DNA of 22,596 nt from NCBI GenBank assembly GCA_034112085.1, contig JAWUWD010000124.1, forward strand, positions 1-22,596. The letters run 5' to 3'. Below, piece after piece: positions 1 through 7,563 of this stretch. The notes beneath the pieces were generated by a model that ran no database searches, was not told where the DNA came from, and saw nothing but the letters and a program-made list of their open reading frames with translations. The position numbers and the translations under genes are program-made. The stretch is from JAWUWD01 sp034112085. Its GTDB lineage: Bacteria; Bacteroidota; Bacteroidia; Cytophagales; Cyclobacteriaceae. How positions within the stretch are numbered: the stretch's first letter is position 1; each line of letters starts with the position of its first letter.

Positions 1-179
1 AATACTGTTCTATCCTTCTTAAACGGCCGGCAATAAGTGACCTCAATTTGATGATTGCTATCTTTATATGATGCAATATCTACTGGGCTAAATGATTTGG
101 TGTATGCCCTAACCCCAAGTACTGCTACACCAATGGCTACAATGATGATGAGTAAGAAGATGAGTATTTTTTTGATCAT
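1..179 (-). CDS. DUF2911 family protein, N-terminal part (runs off the left edge)
   Basis: The minus strand is open from an ATG at 177-179 to the window edge, giving about 59 residues. The protein starts with MIKKI and a hydrophobic stretch of about 18 residues, so it has a signal peptide or membrane anchor. A segment around residues 40-58 (HQIEVTYCRPFKKDRTV) matches the start of the DUF2911 domain, which in other members reads like V-x-Y-x-R-P-x-K-K-G-R. DUF2911 proteins are common secreted proteins of Bacteroidota with no firm function. Only the N-terminus is visible, so completeness cannot be judged. The 193 bases between this start and the next gene hold no promoter I can name. Confidence 0.7.
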   Translation of the reverse strand, partial: MIKKILIFLLIIIVAIGVAVLGVRAYTKSFSPVDIASYKDSNHQIEVTYCRPFKKDRTV

Positions 180-372
180 GTAAGAAGATTTGTACTTGAT
201 AAACTCAATAAAATGAAAATGGTTGCTTCATCTGGTCAAAAACTTAGAGAGATGCATTTTATAATCGCGCAATATATGAGTTGATTGATTAAAGACAAAG
301 ATCACTAAAGTAAAAAATTGACTGTATATATAATGATACTTTATAAATTAGCGTGAAATACAAAAGAGACTA

Positions 373-735
373 ATGGATGCTCAGAAAGTACTGAAGTTTT
401 TAAAGCTAGATAATATATTCGACCATTTGTCTGGATATATAGAGGATAGGGTTGCAATATTGAAGCTTGAACTTCAAGAGGAAGCCGCTTCGTTTGGTGC
501 GAAAATTCTGTTGTTGGGAATTATGTTTATGCTAGGGTTGGCAGGGTTGCTTTTCTTGAGTATTGCTATGGCCATCTTCCTGAATATCATTTTGAACCAT
601 AGTTTTGGTGGATTTTTAATTGTTGGAGGGTTTTATCTTGTGCTGACCGTCATAGCTTATAGTCTGAAGGATAACGAATCAATAAAAAATAGTCTATATA
701 AGACAATTGGTCAATCAAAAGAAAAGGAGAACTAG
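373..735 (+). CDS. Phage-holin-like membrane protein (Phage_holin_3_6 type)
   Basis: A 120-residue protein with an amphipathic N-terminus of about 40 residues (EDRVAILKLELQEE), then two hydrophobic segments at about 44-70 and 78-98, and a charged tail. This layout fits the phage-holin superfamily III proteins (often annotated 'phage holin family protein') found as housekeeping membrane proteins in many bacteria, including Bacteroidota. There is no phage context, so a lysis role is unlikely and the cellular function is unknown. Its stop overlaps the next start by one base (TAGTG), so the two are probably translated together. No strong promoter was recognised upstream. Confidence 0.7.
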   Translation: MDAQKVLKFLKLDNIFDHLSGYIEDRVAILKLELQEEAASFGAKILLLGIMFMLGLAGLLFLSIAMAIFLNIILNHSFGGFLIVGGFYLVLTVIAYSLKDNESIKNSLYKTIGQSKEKEN

Positions 736-1046
736 TGGACGAAATAAAACTTCGTAAAAAGAAACTCGAAACCTCAGCAGAGTTGCATAAGCAGGCTATG
801 ACAAATGAATTGAAGTCATTAAATCATAAAACTGAAAAGCTTGTTGGGGATGCAAAATCTGTAGTTGTAGTACTGATAGCATTGATAGCATTATACAAAT
901 TGCTCAGTGCCGGAGGAGACACAAAGAAACCAAGAAAAAGAAATAGGTTATTGAGTGTCTTAAAACAACAAGCCAAGCTTTACATGCTTAATACTGGGCG
1001 TTCCAAAATATCAGAATACATCGATTCATTAGATGAAAAAAAGTAA
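735..1046 (+). CDS. Small single-helix membrane protein of unknown function
   Basis: A 103-residue protein starting with GTG. The start is supported by a purine-rich AAGGAGA about 6 bases upstream and by the one-base overlap with the preceding stop. The first 35 residues are highly charged and probably helical or coiled, one hydrophobic segment (VVVVLIALIALYKLL) lies at about 43-58, and the tail is basic. I do not recognise a named family. Pairing with a holin-like protein is common in Bacteroidota, where such pairs resemble YtxH-type or stress-related envelope proteins, but that is inference. Its 3' end overlaps the next gene by 14 bases. Confidence 0.6.
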   Translation: MDEIKLRKKKLETSAELHKQAMTNELKSLNHKTEKLVGDAKSVVVVLIALIALYKLLSAGGDTKKPRKRNRLLSVLKQQAKLYMLNTGRSKISEYIDSLDEKK

Positions 1047-1797
1047 TCCACTATATCAGCAATTTGACAATCAACTTAAATCGATAGCAATATTGATTGA
1101 TCCTGATGAATATACTACATTAGAGAATCTACTTAAGCTGATTGACTTATCTATTTCGGCTAAGATTGATTATTTCATGGTTGGCGGTAGCCTTATCACT
1201 AAAGATACACAGCAGTTAATTATCCATACGATTAAGCATAATTGTGAGATTCCTGTAATATTATTTCCTGGGAGTAGTATGCATATAGATGTCGAGGCTG
1301 ATGGGATTTTATTTTTGTCTTTGATATCCGGAAGGAATCCTGAATTACTGATAGGGCAACATGTATCAGCAGCTCCATTACTAAAAAGGAGTAATATAGA
1401 GGTGCTTCCTACTGGGTATATGCTTATTAATGGAGGTAATGATACTTCAGTTTCTTATATGAGTGGTACTACTCCTATACCTGCTGATAAAAATTCGATA
1501 GCTATTGCTACTGCTTTGGCAGGGCAGTTGCTAGGGATGAAACTTATTTATATGGAAGCAGGTAGCGGAGCAAATATTCCCGTTTCTCCTTCTATGATTC
1601 AGGCAGTAAAGGATGAAATTGATTGCCCACTAATCATCGGAGGAGGAATTAATACAAAGGAAAAAGCTAAACAGGCATTTGAAGCAGGAGCAGATGTAAT
1701 AGTGATAGGAAATGCTATAGAAAAAGACCCCAATCTATTGATTGAGGTCTCTCATTTGGTCGATAATATGAATAGAGAATTACTTAATATTCATTAA
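1033..1797 (+). CDS. Geranylgeranylglyceryl phosphate synthase family protein (PcrB/GGGPS)
   Basis: A 254-residue TIM-barrel prenyltransferase that joins a polyprenyl diphosphate to sn-glycerol 1-phosphate to give an ether lipid precursor. Visible family features are the early IDPDE motif (about residues 22-26), DYFMVGGSL, VILFPGS, YMEAGSGA, and the phosphate-binding glycine motif LIIGGGI followed by GADVIVIGNAIE near the C-terminus. Length fits the family (about 230-260). Bacteroidota commonly carry this archaeal-type enzyme; the product chain length cannot be read from sequence. It overlaps the preceding small gene by 14 bases, suggesting co-translation, and its last 18 bases overlap the 3' end of the AraC gene on the other strand. 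Confidence 0.88.
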   Translation: MKKSNPLYQQFDNQLKSIAILIDPDEYTTLENLLKLIDLSISAKIDYFMVGGSLITKDTQQLIIHTIKHNCEIPVILFPGSSMHIDVEADGILFLSLISGRNPELLIGQHVSAAPLLKRSNIEVLPTGYMLINGGNDTSVSYMSGTTPIPADKNSIAIATALAGQLLGMKLIYMEAGSGANIPVSPSMIQAVKDEIDCPLIIGGGINTKEKAKQAFEAGADVIVIGNAIEKDPNLLIEVSHLVDNMNRELLNIH

Positions 1798-2721
1798 AGT
1801 TTCTCTTCTTCTCATTTTCCCCGCAGGGATGCCATACATCATTTTGAATCTTCTACAGAAGTAGGCGGTGTCTTTGTAGCCTATTTCGTGACCGATAGTA
1901 CGAATACTCTTCTTCGTTGTACGCAGTAATTCTAATGCCAACTGCATTCTTTGGTATTCAATGTAATCTTGGGGGTTCATTCCCGTAAGCATCTTGAAGT
2001 ATTGCCCAACATAATCCTCTGATACACTTGTTACTTCAGCAAGTACTTTATTGGAAAGGTCTCCACCTAAGTTTTCTTTGACATATTGGAACAAATCCAA
2101 CAATCTAGGATCTTTGAAATAAGTGCTATTGGTTGCCAGTTGCTCTACGAATAATCGATTATCAATGATGTATCTAATTATTTCAATTACTAGTTGATCC
2201 GACTTTAACGAGATCACTCTACTTCTACCTTCTCGTCTACCTATATCTTCACTGATAATATCAGCAATAATATCAGCGATATGCTCACTTTTGATAGAAA
2301 ATGGTGCTATGTCAAGTGTTTTGAAGAAGTTAACAGTGTCAAATATGTTGGCTTCGAAAGTCATGTAATCGAAGTTATCTACTCCCACACTTCTTAATCC
2401 TGAAGGAGTAATATCAGTTTGGAAAAATTCCTCATGACGGCCATCAAGTTCCTCGTTGGTTAATGTAGTCGTACTACCATAACCATAAGTGATGTTCGTA
2501 GGATATCCACCAGGAATAAAGAGAATCTCGCCAGCTTTAACGATGGTGTTTTCCTCTCCATATTTGACTTCTCCTTTTTTCACTACCAAGATGGTGTTTT
2601 CTGGGTCGTGAAAGTTAGATATAGTAACAGACTTGGCAAGCTTTATATTGTTTGCCTTTATGTATTTTATGCCTAAGGATTCTATGACTTTATTATAATC
2701 TTCTAGCTGTCTTTGATCCAT
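1780..2721 (-). CDS. AraC-family transcriptional regulator
   Basis: A 313-residue regulator. Residues about 25-80 look like a cupin-type sensor domain (VVKKGEVKYGEENTIV then AGEILFIPGG). The C-terminal 100 residues contain the two helix-turn-helix motifs of AraC proteins, ending in the typical signature IGYKDTAYFCRRFKMMYGIPAGKMR. It would bind DNA as an activator or repressor; target and ligand are unknown. A Bacteroidota-type promoter and an 18-base perfect palindrome lie just upstream, so autoregulation is plausible. The 3' end overlaps the convergent synthase gene by 18 bases. Confidence 0.9.
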   Translation of the reverse strand: MDQRQLEDYNKVIESLGIKYIKANNIKLAKSVTISNFHDPENTILVVKKGEVKYGEENTIVKAGEILFIPGGYPTNITYGYGSTTTLTNEELDGRHEEFFQTDITPSGLRSVGVDNFDYMTFEANIFDTVNFFKTLDIAPFSIKSEHIADIIADIISEDIGRREGRSRVISLKSDQLVIEIIRYIIDNRLFVEQLATNSTYFKDPRLLDLFQYVKENLGGDLSNKVLAEVTSVSEDYVGQYFKMLTGMNPQDYIEYQRMQLALELLRTTKKSIRTIGHEIGYKDTAYFCRRFKMMYGIPAGKMRRRETLMNIK

Positions 2722-2748
2722 GGTTAGATAATTTTGTATTAAAATAAA

Positions 2749-2789
2749 TATTTTTGTACAAAAATACGTAGATGCTATTTTATTTCAAA
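2749..2789 (-). promoter_or_regulatory. Promoter with 18-bp perfect palindrome upstream of the AraC gene
   Basis: Read on the minus strand, TTTG (2789-2786) is followed by exactly 19 bases and then TATTTTTG (2766-2759), an exact match to the Bacteroidota TTTG-N19-TAnnTTTG promoter. The second element is half of the perfect palindrome TATTTTTGTACAAAAATA at 2749-2766, a possible operator. It drives the AraC gene starting at 2721. Confidence 0.65.
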
Positions 2790-2799
2790 CAAATTTGCA

Positions 2800-3939
2800 C
2801 TATTTCAATACTTCTCTTGATATTATGATTTTCTGTATCTCTGAGGTTCCTTCATATATTTGGGTGATCTTTGCATCTCGCATCATCCGTTCGACATGGT
2901 ATTCTTTCACAAAACCGTATCCCCCATGAATTTGAACGGCCTCTATTGTTACATCCATTGCTGTTTGTGAAGCAAATAGTTTTGCCATAGCTCCTTCCTT
3001 AGCAAAGTCTTTCCCTTGATCCTTCATGACAGCAGCTTGAAGGCATAGTAGTCTAGCAGCATCTATGTTAGTTGCCATATCAGCTAGTTTGAACTGAATT
3101 GCTTGGTGTTGACTTATTTCCTTACCAAAAGCTTTACGTTCTTTTGAGTACTTGATGGATAACTCATAAGCTCCGGACGCTATGCCTAATGCCTGTGATG
3201 CAATTCCTATTCGACCACCATTCAGCGTGCCCATTGCAAAGGCAAACCCAAAGCCATCTGCACCAATGCGATTCTCCTTAGGAACCTTCATATCTGTAAA
3301 CATAAGAGAGTGAGTATCTGATCCTCGTATACCTAGTTTATCTTCTTTCTTACCTACTACGAAACCTTCCGTTCCACGCTCAACAATGAATGCGTTAATT
3401 CCTTTATGTTTTTTCTCAGGATTAGTTTGAGCCATTACTAAATAAACACTCGCACTATTTCCGTTTGTGATCCAGTTTTTAGTACCGTTGATAAGATAGT
3501 GGTCCCCCATATCTTCTGCAGTGGTACGTTGAGAGGTCGCATCTGATCCTGCTTCTGGTTCAGATAAACAGAAGGCACCGATTTGTTCTCCGGTGGTGAG
3601 TTTTGTTAAATATTTTTGTTTTTGCTCTTCAGTACCGTATTTCTCTAGACCAGCACATACAAGAGAGTTGTTCACAGACATAACAACAGAGCATGAAGCA
3701 TCTACTTTAGAGATTTCCTCCATGGCAAGTACATATGAGATCGAATCCATTCCCCCACCATTATATTTGGGATCGACCATCATCCCTAAGAACCCTAGCT
3801 CTCCCATTTTTTTGATTTGTTCTACTGGGAATTCTTGCTTGTTATCTCTATCTATTACACCAGGTAGCAATTCAGTTTGTGCGAAGTCTCTAGCTGCCGC
3901 TTGTACTGCCAATTGTTCTTCCGTGAATTCAAAGTTCAT
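2800..3939 (-). CDS. Acyl-CoA dehydrogenase (short/branched-chain or butyryl-CoA type)
   Basis: A 379-residue FAD enzyme that introduces the 2,3-double bond into acyl-CoA esters and passes electrons to electron-transfer flavoprotein. Both family signatures are present: AFCLSEPEAGSD at 122-133 and QIHGGYGFVKEYHVER at 336-351. The catalytic base is Glu363 in IYEGTSEIQ. Length is exactly typical and the protein appears intact. The ATG start gives the normal FTEEQ N-terminus. It probably has its own promoter: on the minus strand TTTG, 19 bases and TAATTTTA lie upstream, overlapping the preceding terminator hairpin. The acyl chain preference cannot be read from the sequence. Confidence 0.93.
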   Translation of the reverse strand: MNFEFTEEQLAVQAAARDFAQTELLPGVIDRDNKQEFPVEQIKKMGELGFLGMMVDPKYNGGGMDSISYVLAMEEISKVDASCSVVMSVNNSLVCAGLEKYGTEEQKQKYLTKLTTGEQIGAFCLSEPEAGSDATSQRTTAEDMGDHYLINGTKNWITNGNSASVYLVMAQTNPEKKHKGINAFIVERGTEGFVVGKKEDKLGIRGSDTHSLMFTDMKVPKENRIGADGFGFAFAMGTLNGGRIGIASQALGIASGAYELSIKYSKERKAFGKEISQHQAIQFKLADMATNIDAARLLCLQAAVMKDQGKDFAKEGAMAKLFASQTAMDVTIEAVQIHGGYGFVKEYHVERMMRDAKITQIYEGTSEIQKIIISREVLK

Positions 3940-3965
3940 AGTATTGATTTATGTTTCTGTAAAAT

Positions 3966-3990
3966 TAAAAAGGGGCTATTAAGCCCCAAA
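3966..3990 (-). terminator. Rho-independent terminator of the panC-to-peptidase cluster
   Basis: On the minus strand the stem GGGGCT, loop TAAT, AGCCCC is followed directly by TTTTTAATTTT. It lies 46 bases behind the zinc peptidase stop, so it ends transcription of the minus-strand cluster 7427-4036. The same bases overlap a near-consensus promoter for the acyl-CoA dehydrogenase (TTTG, 19 bases, TAATTTTA). Confidence 0.8.
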
Positions 3991-4005
3991 TTTACAATTA
4001 ATTTT

Positions 4006-4033
4006 GATTTTAGTATGCAAGCACACTAAAATC
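4006..4033. repeat. 28-bp interrupted palindrome behind the peptidase gene
   Basis: Arms GATTTTAGT (4006-4014) and ACTAAAATC (4025-4033) are perfect inverted copies, with a further inner TGC/GCA pair. It begins two bases after the stop of the zinc peptidase gene and precedes the terminator. It could form an mRNA 3' hairpin or be a protein binding site. Confidence 0.5.
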
Positions 4034-4035
4034 TA

Positions 4036-4728
4036 TCAATCTCTTCCCCCTAAAAATATGCTCACATAATAGAGCAATGTGACAAGTGAACCGATGGCCG
4101 CAACCACATAAGTCATTGCAGCCCACTTGAGTGCATCTTTGGCCATCTCATGCTCATTTTGGGTAACAATATTTCGTTGCTCAATCCATGCAAGAGCACG
4201 ATTACTCGCATCGAATTCTACGGGTAATGTTACAAACGTGAAAAGAGTCATAACACCATAAGTTCCAATAACGATCATCAGTATCAAGTCATACGGAAAT
4301 GCTTGAAAAAGGAACGCACCACCAAAAATGCTTGCCAACATTATAAAGTTTAGCACTTTGCCACTCAGATTTTGTATCGGAACCATAGCTGATCTAAATT
4401 CAAGCATGCTGTATGCGGTAGCATGTTGCACTGCATGACCACACTCATGTGATGCTACTGCTGCTGACGCTGCGTTTCTGCCGTTATAAACTACCTCACT
4501 TAGATTTACAGTTTTATTCGAGGGGTTATAGTGATCGGTAAGTTGACCTTCTACACAGGTGACTTCGACATCACTAATGTTATTATCAGCTAACATTAAT
4601 TTAGCAATTTCAGCTCCTGATAAATTAGACTGAAGTGGGATTTGAGAATATTTTTTAAATTTATTTTTCAGTTTTGCACCTACAGCATAACTGACAATCA
4701 TGAAGAAAATAGCTATTACAAAAATCAT
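4036..4728 (-). CDS. Membrane zinc metallopeptidase (Zn_peptidase_2, YugP-like)
   Basis: A 230-residue membrane protein. It begins with a hydrophobic segment (residues 1-18) and has further ones at about 127-165 and 205-227. The zinc site HECGH is at residues 94-98 inside ASHECGHAVQHA, and the later LPVEFDASNRAL segment is the conserved second half that supplies the third ligand region. This is the PF04298 family, of which Bacillus YugP is a member; substrates are unknown. Length and motifs are typical and it looks functional. It is the last gene of the minus-strand cluster, followed by a palindrome and a terminator. Confidence 0.88.
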   Translation of the reverse strand: MIFVIAIFFMIVSYAVGAKLKNKFKKYSQIPLQSNLSGAEIAKLMLADNNISDVEVTCVEGQLTDHYNPSNKTVNLSEVVYNGRNAASAAVASHECGHAVQHATAYSMLEFRSAMVPIQNLSGKVLNFIMLASIFGGAFLFQAFPYDLILMIVIGTYGVMTLFTFVTLPVEFDASNRALAWIEQRNIVTQNEHEMAKDALKWAAMTYVVAAIGSLVTLLYYVSIFLGGRD

Positions 4729-4742
4729 AGTTTCGAGATTTA

Positions 4743-5219
4743 TTAGTTTTTCAGTTTATTAATAAGATTGGTAGTAGAATACCCATCAACCAGGTCAATT
4801 GTTTCTACTGAACCTCCACTGGCAATTACAATATCTGCTCCAACAATGTCCTCTGCCAAATAGTCACTTCCTTTAACCAAAGTTGTTGGTAAAAGCTCTT
4901 GAATAAGTTTGTATGGGGTATCTTCACCAAATGTGATTACGGCATCCACGAAGCTCAATGCTGATAGTATTCTAGCACGGGCATATTCATTGTTTACAGG
5001 GCGTTCTTCACCTTTTAGTCTCTTAACAGAATCATCCGTATTGAGTCCTATTATTAACTTATCTCCTTTTTGAGCTGCTTTTTCCAAATAATCGATATGT
5101 CCTAAATGAAGAATGTCAAAACATCCATTTGTGAACACCACTTGATCACCATTAGCCTTCCATTGCTGGATTTTTATCTTCAGATTAATCACTGTTGAAA
5201 TTTTATCTGCAGTATTCAT
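4743..5219 (-). CDS. rfaE2: D-glycero-beta-D-manno-heptose 1-phosphate adenylyltransferase
   Basis: A 158-residue nucleotidyltransferase that transfers AMP from ATP to heptose 1-phosphate, giving ADP-heptose for the lipopolysaccharide inner core. The cytidylyltransferase fold is shown by TNGCFDILHLGH with the HxGH motif at residues 38-41, and by NTDDSVKRLKGEERPVN. It is the stand-alone adenylyltransferase domain; the kinase half (RfaE1) is not fused or nearby. Its start overlaps the stop of the upstream flippase-like gene by 4 bases (ATGA type), so the two are translationally coupled, which fits a shared envelope role. Confidence 0.9.
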   Translation of the reverse strand: MNTADKISTVINLKIKIQQWKANGDQVVFTNGCFDILHLGHIDYLEKAAQKGDKLIIGLNTDDSVKRLKGEERPVNNEYARARILSALSFVDAVITFGEDTPYKLIQELLPTTLVKGSDYLAEDIVGADIVIASGGSVETIDLVDGYSTTNLINKLKN

Positions 5220-6217
5220 GTTTTTTGTGCTTTGTAGTAAAGTTGACTAACTATGAGTGATCCAGCACCGAATACAATAATCACTAATGTCTGCCATGCA
5301 TGTACTATTACGGAAAATCCTAAAGCCTGGTCATCAGCTACTCCATAAATAAAAGTAAGCCCAGTAGAAATTAATAAATGATAACTTCCAGCTCCGCCAG
5401 GAAGTGGGATAGCCAGTGCGATTCCTCCTATTACAAATATGGTCAATGCCGCAGATAAGTCTAGACTTGATGTAGCATCAAAGGCCTGCAGCACGAAATA
5501 GTTCATTAGGTAGTACGATGTCCAGATCAATAATGAATAAAGAATGAAAAGGAACCTTTTTTCTAGTTTGAAAATGGAAAGAGCCCCGGACTTGATGCCA
5601 GTGATAAATGCCTTTGCTTTTAGTAGTAATGAATCAAGCATGCCCTTTTGCTTCATATAGAAGATTAAGATTATGAAAGCACTAATTAATGCAGCGGCAA
5701 TGCCAGCGTAAATACCTATTGAGTTACTGGCTTGTGCAGATTGTTGAGTCCAATCAATACTACTGAAAAAATCAGATAATGTTTCAAGTTGAATCAAAAA
5801 GACAGTTCCAATCAATGTGAGTAAGAATGATAGATCTATGAGTCTTTCTGAAATGACGGTTCCGAAAGAGATGTCTACAGGAGTCTTGTTTAGTTTATAT
5901 AGGTTGTAACATCTTGAGACTTCTCCGCCTCTTGGGATGACTAGATTCACGAAATACCCAACCATTACGGACATAAAACTATGATTAGACTTCAATGGGT
6001 ATCCTATTGGATTCAATAAAAGCTTCCATCTTTCAGCTCTGAAATAATGACTTAATAGGGCGATAACTGCCGATAATATGATGAGCATTTTATTGGCTGA
6101 ATCCCAAGTCTTAGTAACTGTTTTCAATTCTAAGTTACCTATAGCTATCCATAGAAGTAGTCCTGTGAACATACATACGATCAAATACCTTAAGGTCTTT
6201 TTTAATGCTGGACTCAT
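5216..6217 (-). CDS. Flippase-like integral membrane protein (LPG_synthase_TM / UPF0104)
   Basis: A 333-residue protein with about eight hydrophobic segments. It carries features of the lysylphosphatidylglycerol-synthase transmembrane domain: an SHYFRAERWKLLL segment near residue 60, VNLVIPRGGEVSR at about 90-105, and PLPGGAGSYH near 270-280. The soluble aminoacyl transferase domain of MprF is absent, so it is not a lysyl-PG synthase. Proteins of this family are thought to move or transfer lipids in the membrane; the substrate is unknown. It lies between panD and rfaE2 with only 5 bases to panD and a 4-base overlap with rfaE2. Confidence 0.82.
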   Translation of the reverse strand: MSPALKKTLRYLIVCMFTGLLLWIAIGNLELKTVTKTWDSANKMLIILSAVIALLSHYFRAERWKLLLNPIGYPLKSNHSFMSVMVGYFVNLVIPRGGEVSRCYNLYKLNKTPVDISFGTVISERLIDLSFLLTLIGTVFLIQLETLSDFFSSIDWTQQSAQASNSIGIYAGIAAALISAFIILIFYMKQKGMLDSLLLKAKAFITGIKSGALSIFKLEKRFLFILYSLLIWTSYYLMNYFVLQAFDATSSLDLSAALTIFVIGGIALAIPLPGGAGSYHLLISTGLTFIYGVADDQALGFSVIVHAWQTLVIIVFGAGSLIVSQLYYKAQKT

Positions 6218-6222
6218 AGAAA

Positions 6223-6570
6223 TTAGTCCAGTTTGTTATCAGTGTTAGGGAAGATGATTGTTGGGGTATGGCTTTGAGCTTGATCAAATGCAATTTGAAA
6301 ATAGGAAATAATGATTATAATATCACCTACTTGTGTTTTTCTAGCAGCGGGTCCATTCATACATATTGTCCCCGTACCTCGCTCTCCTTTGATAACATAG
6401 GTTTCTAGCCTTTCACCGTTGTTGATATTCACTATTTGGACTTTCTCATTCTCAACCAAATTAGCAGCTTCTATTAGATCCTCATCTATAGTGATACTTC
6501 CCACATAGTGTAGCTCTGCCTGAGTCACTTTAACTCTATGAATTTTTGATTTTAAAATTTCTATTAGCAT
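6223..6570 (-). CDS. panD: Aspartate 1-decarboxylase
   Basis: A 115-residue pyruvoyl enzyme that converts L-aspartate to beta-alanine for pantothenate and CoA synthesis. The self-cleavage site is Gly24-Ser25 in HYVGSITID, giving the pyruvoyl group on the alpha chain. The conserved NGPAAR segment (about residues 76-81) and the VGDIIIIISY stretch are present. Length is normal and the gene looks intact. It is 17 bases downstream of panC, so both beta-alanine supply and its use are in one transcript. Confidence 0.95.
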   Translation of the reverse strand: MLIEILKSKIHRVKVTQAELHYVGSITIDEDLIEAANLVENEKVQIVNINNGERLETYVIKGERGTGTICMNGPAARKTQVGDIIIIISYFQIAFDQAQSHTPTIIFPNTDNKLD

Positions 6571-6587
6571 CTACGTAATGTGATTTG

Positions 6588-7427
6588 TTATATCAATACA
6601 TTGTCAATCAACCGTACTTCTTCAATAAATCCAGCAATACAAACGGCAACAGGCTCCCCATCGGTATAGCTACTAATCGGTTCAAGGGTGTTTGAGTTTA
6701 CTATCTCAAAGTATTCTAGCGTTACCATCGAATCGGCAAAACTACGGTTTATTTTGTCTTTTATGAAGTCAATGCTCTCTCCGTTTTTTAGGTTTTTCTT
6801 AGCAATCTCCAATGAACGGTGTAGTATTAGCGCTTCATCTTTTCCGACTGCTGAAACCCTCATATTTCGAGATGAAAGAGCGAGCCCATTTTCTTCTCTA
6901 ACAATTGGCACACATCTTACCTCGGTGCCGAATAATAGGTTTTTGGCTAATTCATTAATTATGGTGAATTGCTGTAAATCCTTTTGACCAAAGTAAGAGA
7001 TGTCTGGCTGTACTATGTTAAATAGTTTTGATACGATAGTTGCCATTCCACTGAAATGGCCAGTTCTATATTGTCCTTCCATTACTTTGTCAAGTTTCCC
7101 GAAATCAAAAGTTATATGATGTCCGTTGGCATACATGGCTTTGTCTTCAGGACAAAACACGATATCACAACTAGCCTTTTCTAGCAAAACTAGGTCACTA
7201 TCTATTGTCTTAGGGTATTTTTTTAAATCTGATGGGTTGTTGAACTGCGTAGGATTCACATATATACTGCAAACAGTAATGCTACATTCCTTGTTTGATT
7301 CATGAATGAGGGATAAATGCCCTGAATGCAATGCGCCCATCGTTGGGATGAGGCCAATTGTTTTTTTTTCAACTTTTAATTGAAACAGTATATCTTTCAG
7401 AGTGTTTATGTCGTTAATTACCCTCAT
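6588..7427 (-). CDS. panC: Pantothenate synthetase (pantoate-beta-alanine ligase)
   Basis: A 279-residue ATP-dependent ligase that condenses pantoate and beta-alanine to pantothenate. Visible motifs are PTMGALHSGH with the HxGH nucleotide motif at residues 34-37, YVNPTQFN, the pantoate/ATP pocket GQYRTGHFSGM, YFGQKDLQQ, and the KMSKS-like GLALSSRN. Length and motif order are normal. It is the first gene of a minus-strand cluster that continues into panD, a flippase-like gene, rfaE2 and a zinc peptidase. Upstream is a 136-base gap shared with the divergent glycogen-synthase-like gene; I see no clear promoter on the minus strand in it. Confidence 0.95.
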   Translation of the reverse strand: MRVINDINTLKDILFQLKVEKKTIGLIPTMGALHSGHLSLIHESNKECSITVCSIYVNPTQFNNPSDLKKYPKTIDSDLVLLEKASCDIVFCPEDKAMYANGHHITFDFGKLDKVMEGQYRTGHFSGMATIVSKLFNIVQPDISYFGQKDLQQFTIINELAKNLLFGTEVRCVPIVREENGLALSSRNMRVSAVGKDEALILHRSLEIAKKNLKNGESIDFIKDKINRSFADSMVTLEYFEIVNSNTLEPISSYTDGEPVAVCIAGFIEEVRLIDNVLI

Positions 7428-7496
7428 TAGTATGGAGTTGTTCGAGCACGTTGAGCAAATAAGGGGCTAAACATAAAGTATTAGTGAGACTTTAGC

Positions 7497-7526
7497 TTGA
7501 GAAAAGGCAAAAATTTTGTAATTTTG
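7497..7526 (+). promoter_or_regulatory. Bacteroidota-type promoter for the glycogen-synthase-like gene
   Basis: TTG at 7497-7499 is followed by 19 bases and then TAATTTTG at 7519-7526, matching TAnnTTTG. The start codon lies 38 bases further on. Confidence 0.6.
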
Positions 7527-7563
7527 TGCCTCAATTCAAAAGACCAATCAAATCATTTTCAAT

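Noticed and set aside
373..1046. Prophage lysis genes (holin)
   Set aside because: No endolysin, structural or integrase genes nearby. Holin-like proteins of this type are common chromosomal membrane proteins.
3593..3982. Plus-strand frame of 129 codons over the acyl-CoA dehydrogenase gene
   Set aside because: It is antisense to a complete, well-conserved enzyme gene and has cysteine- and serine-rich, non-protein-like composition.
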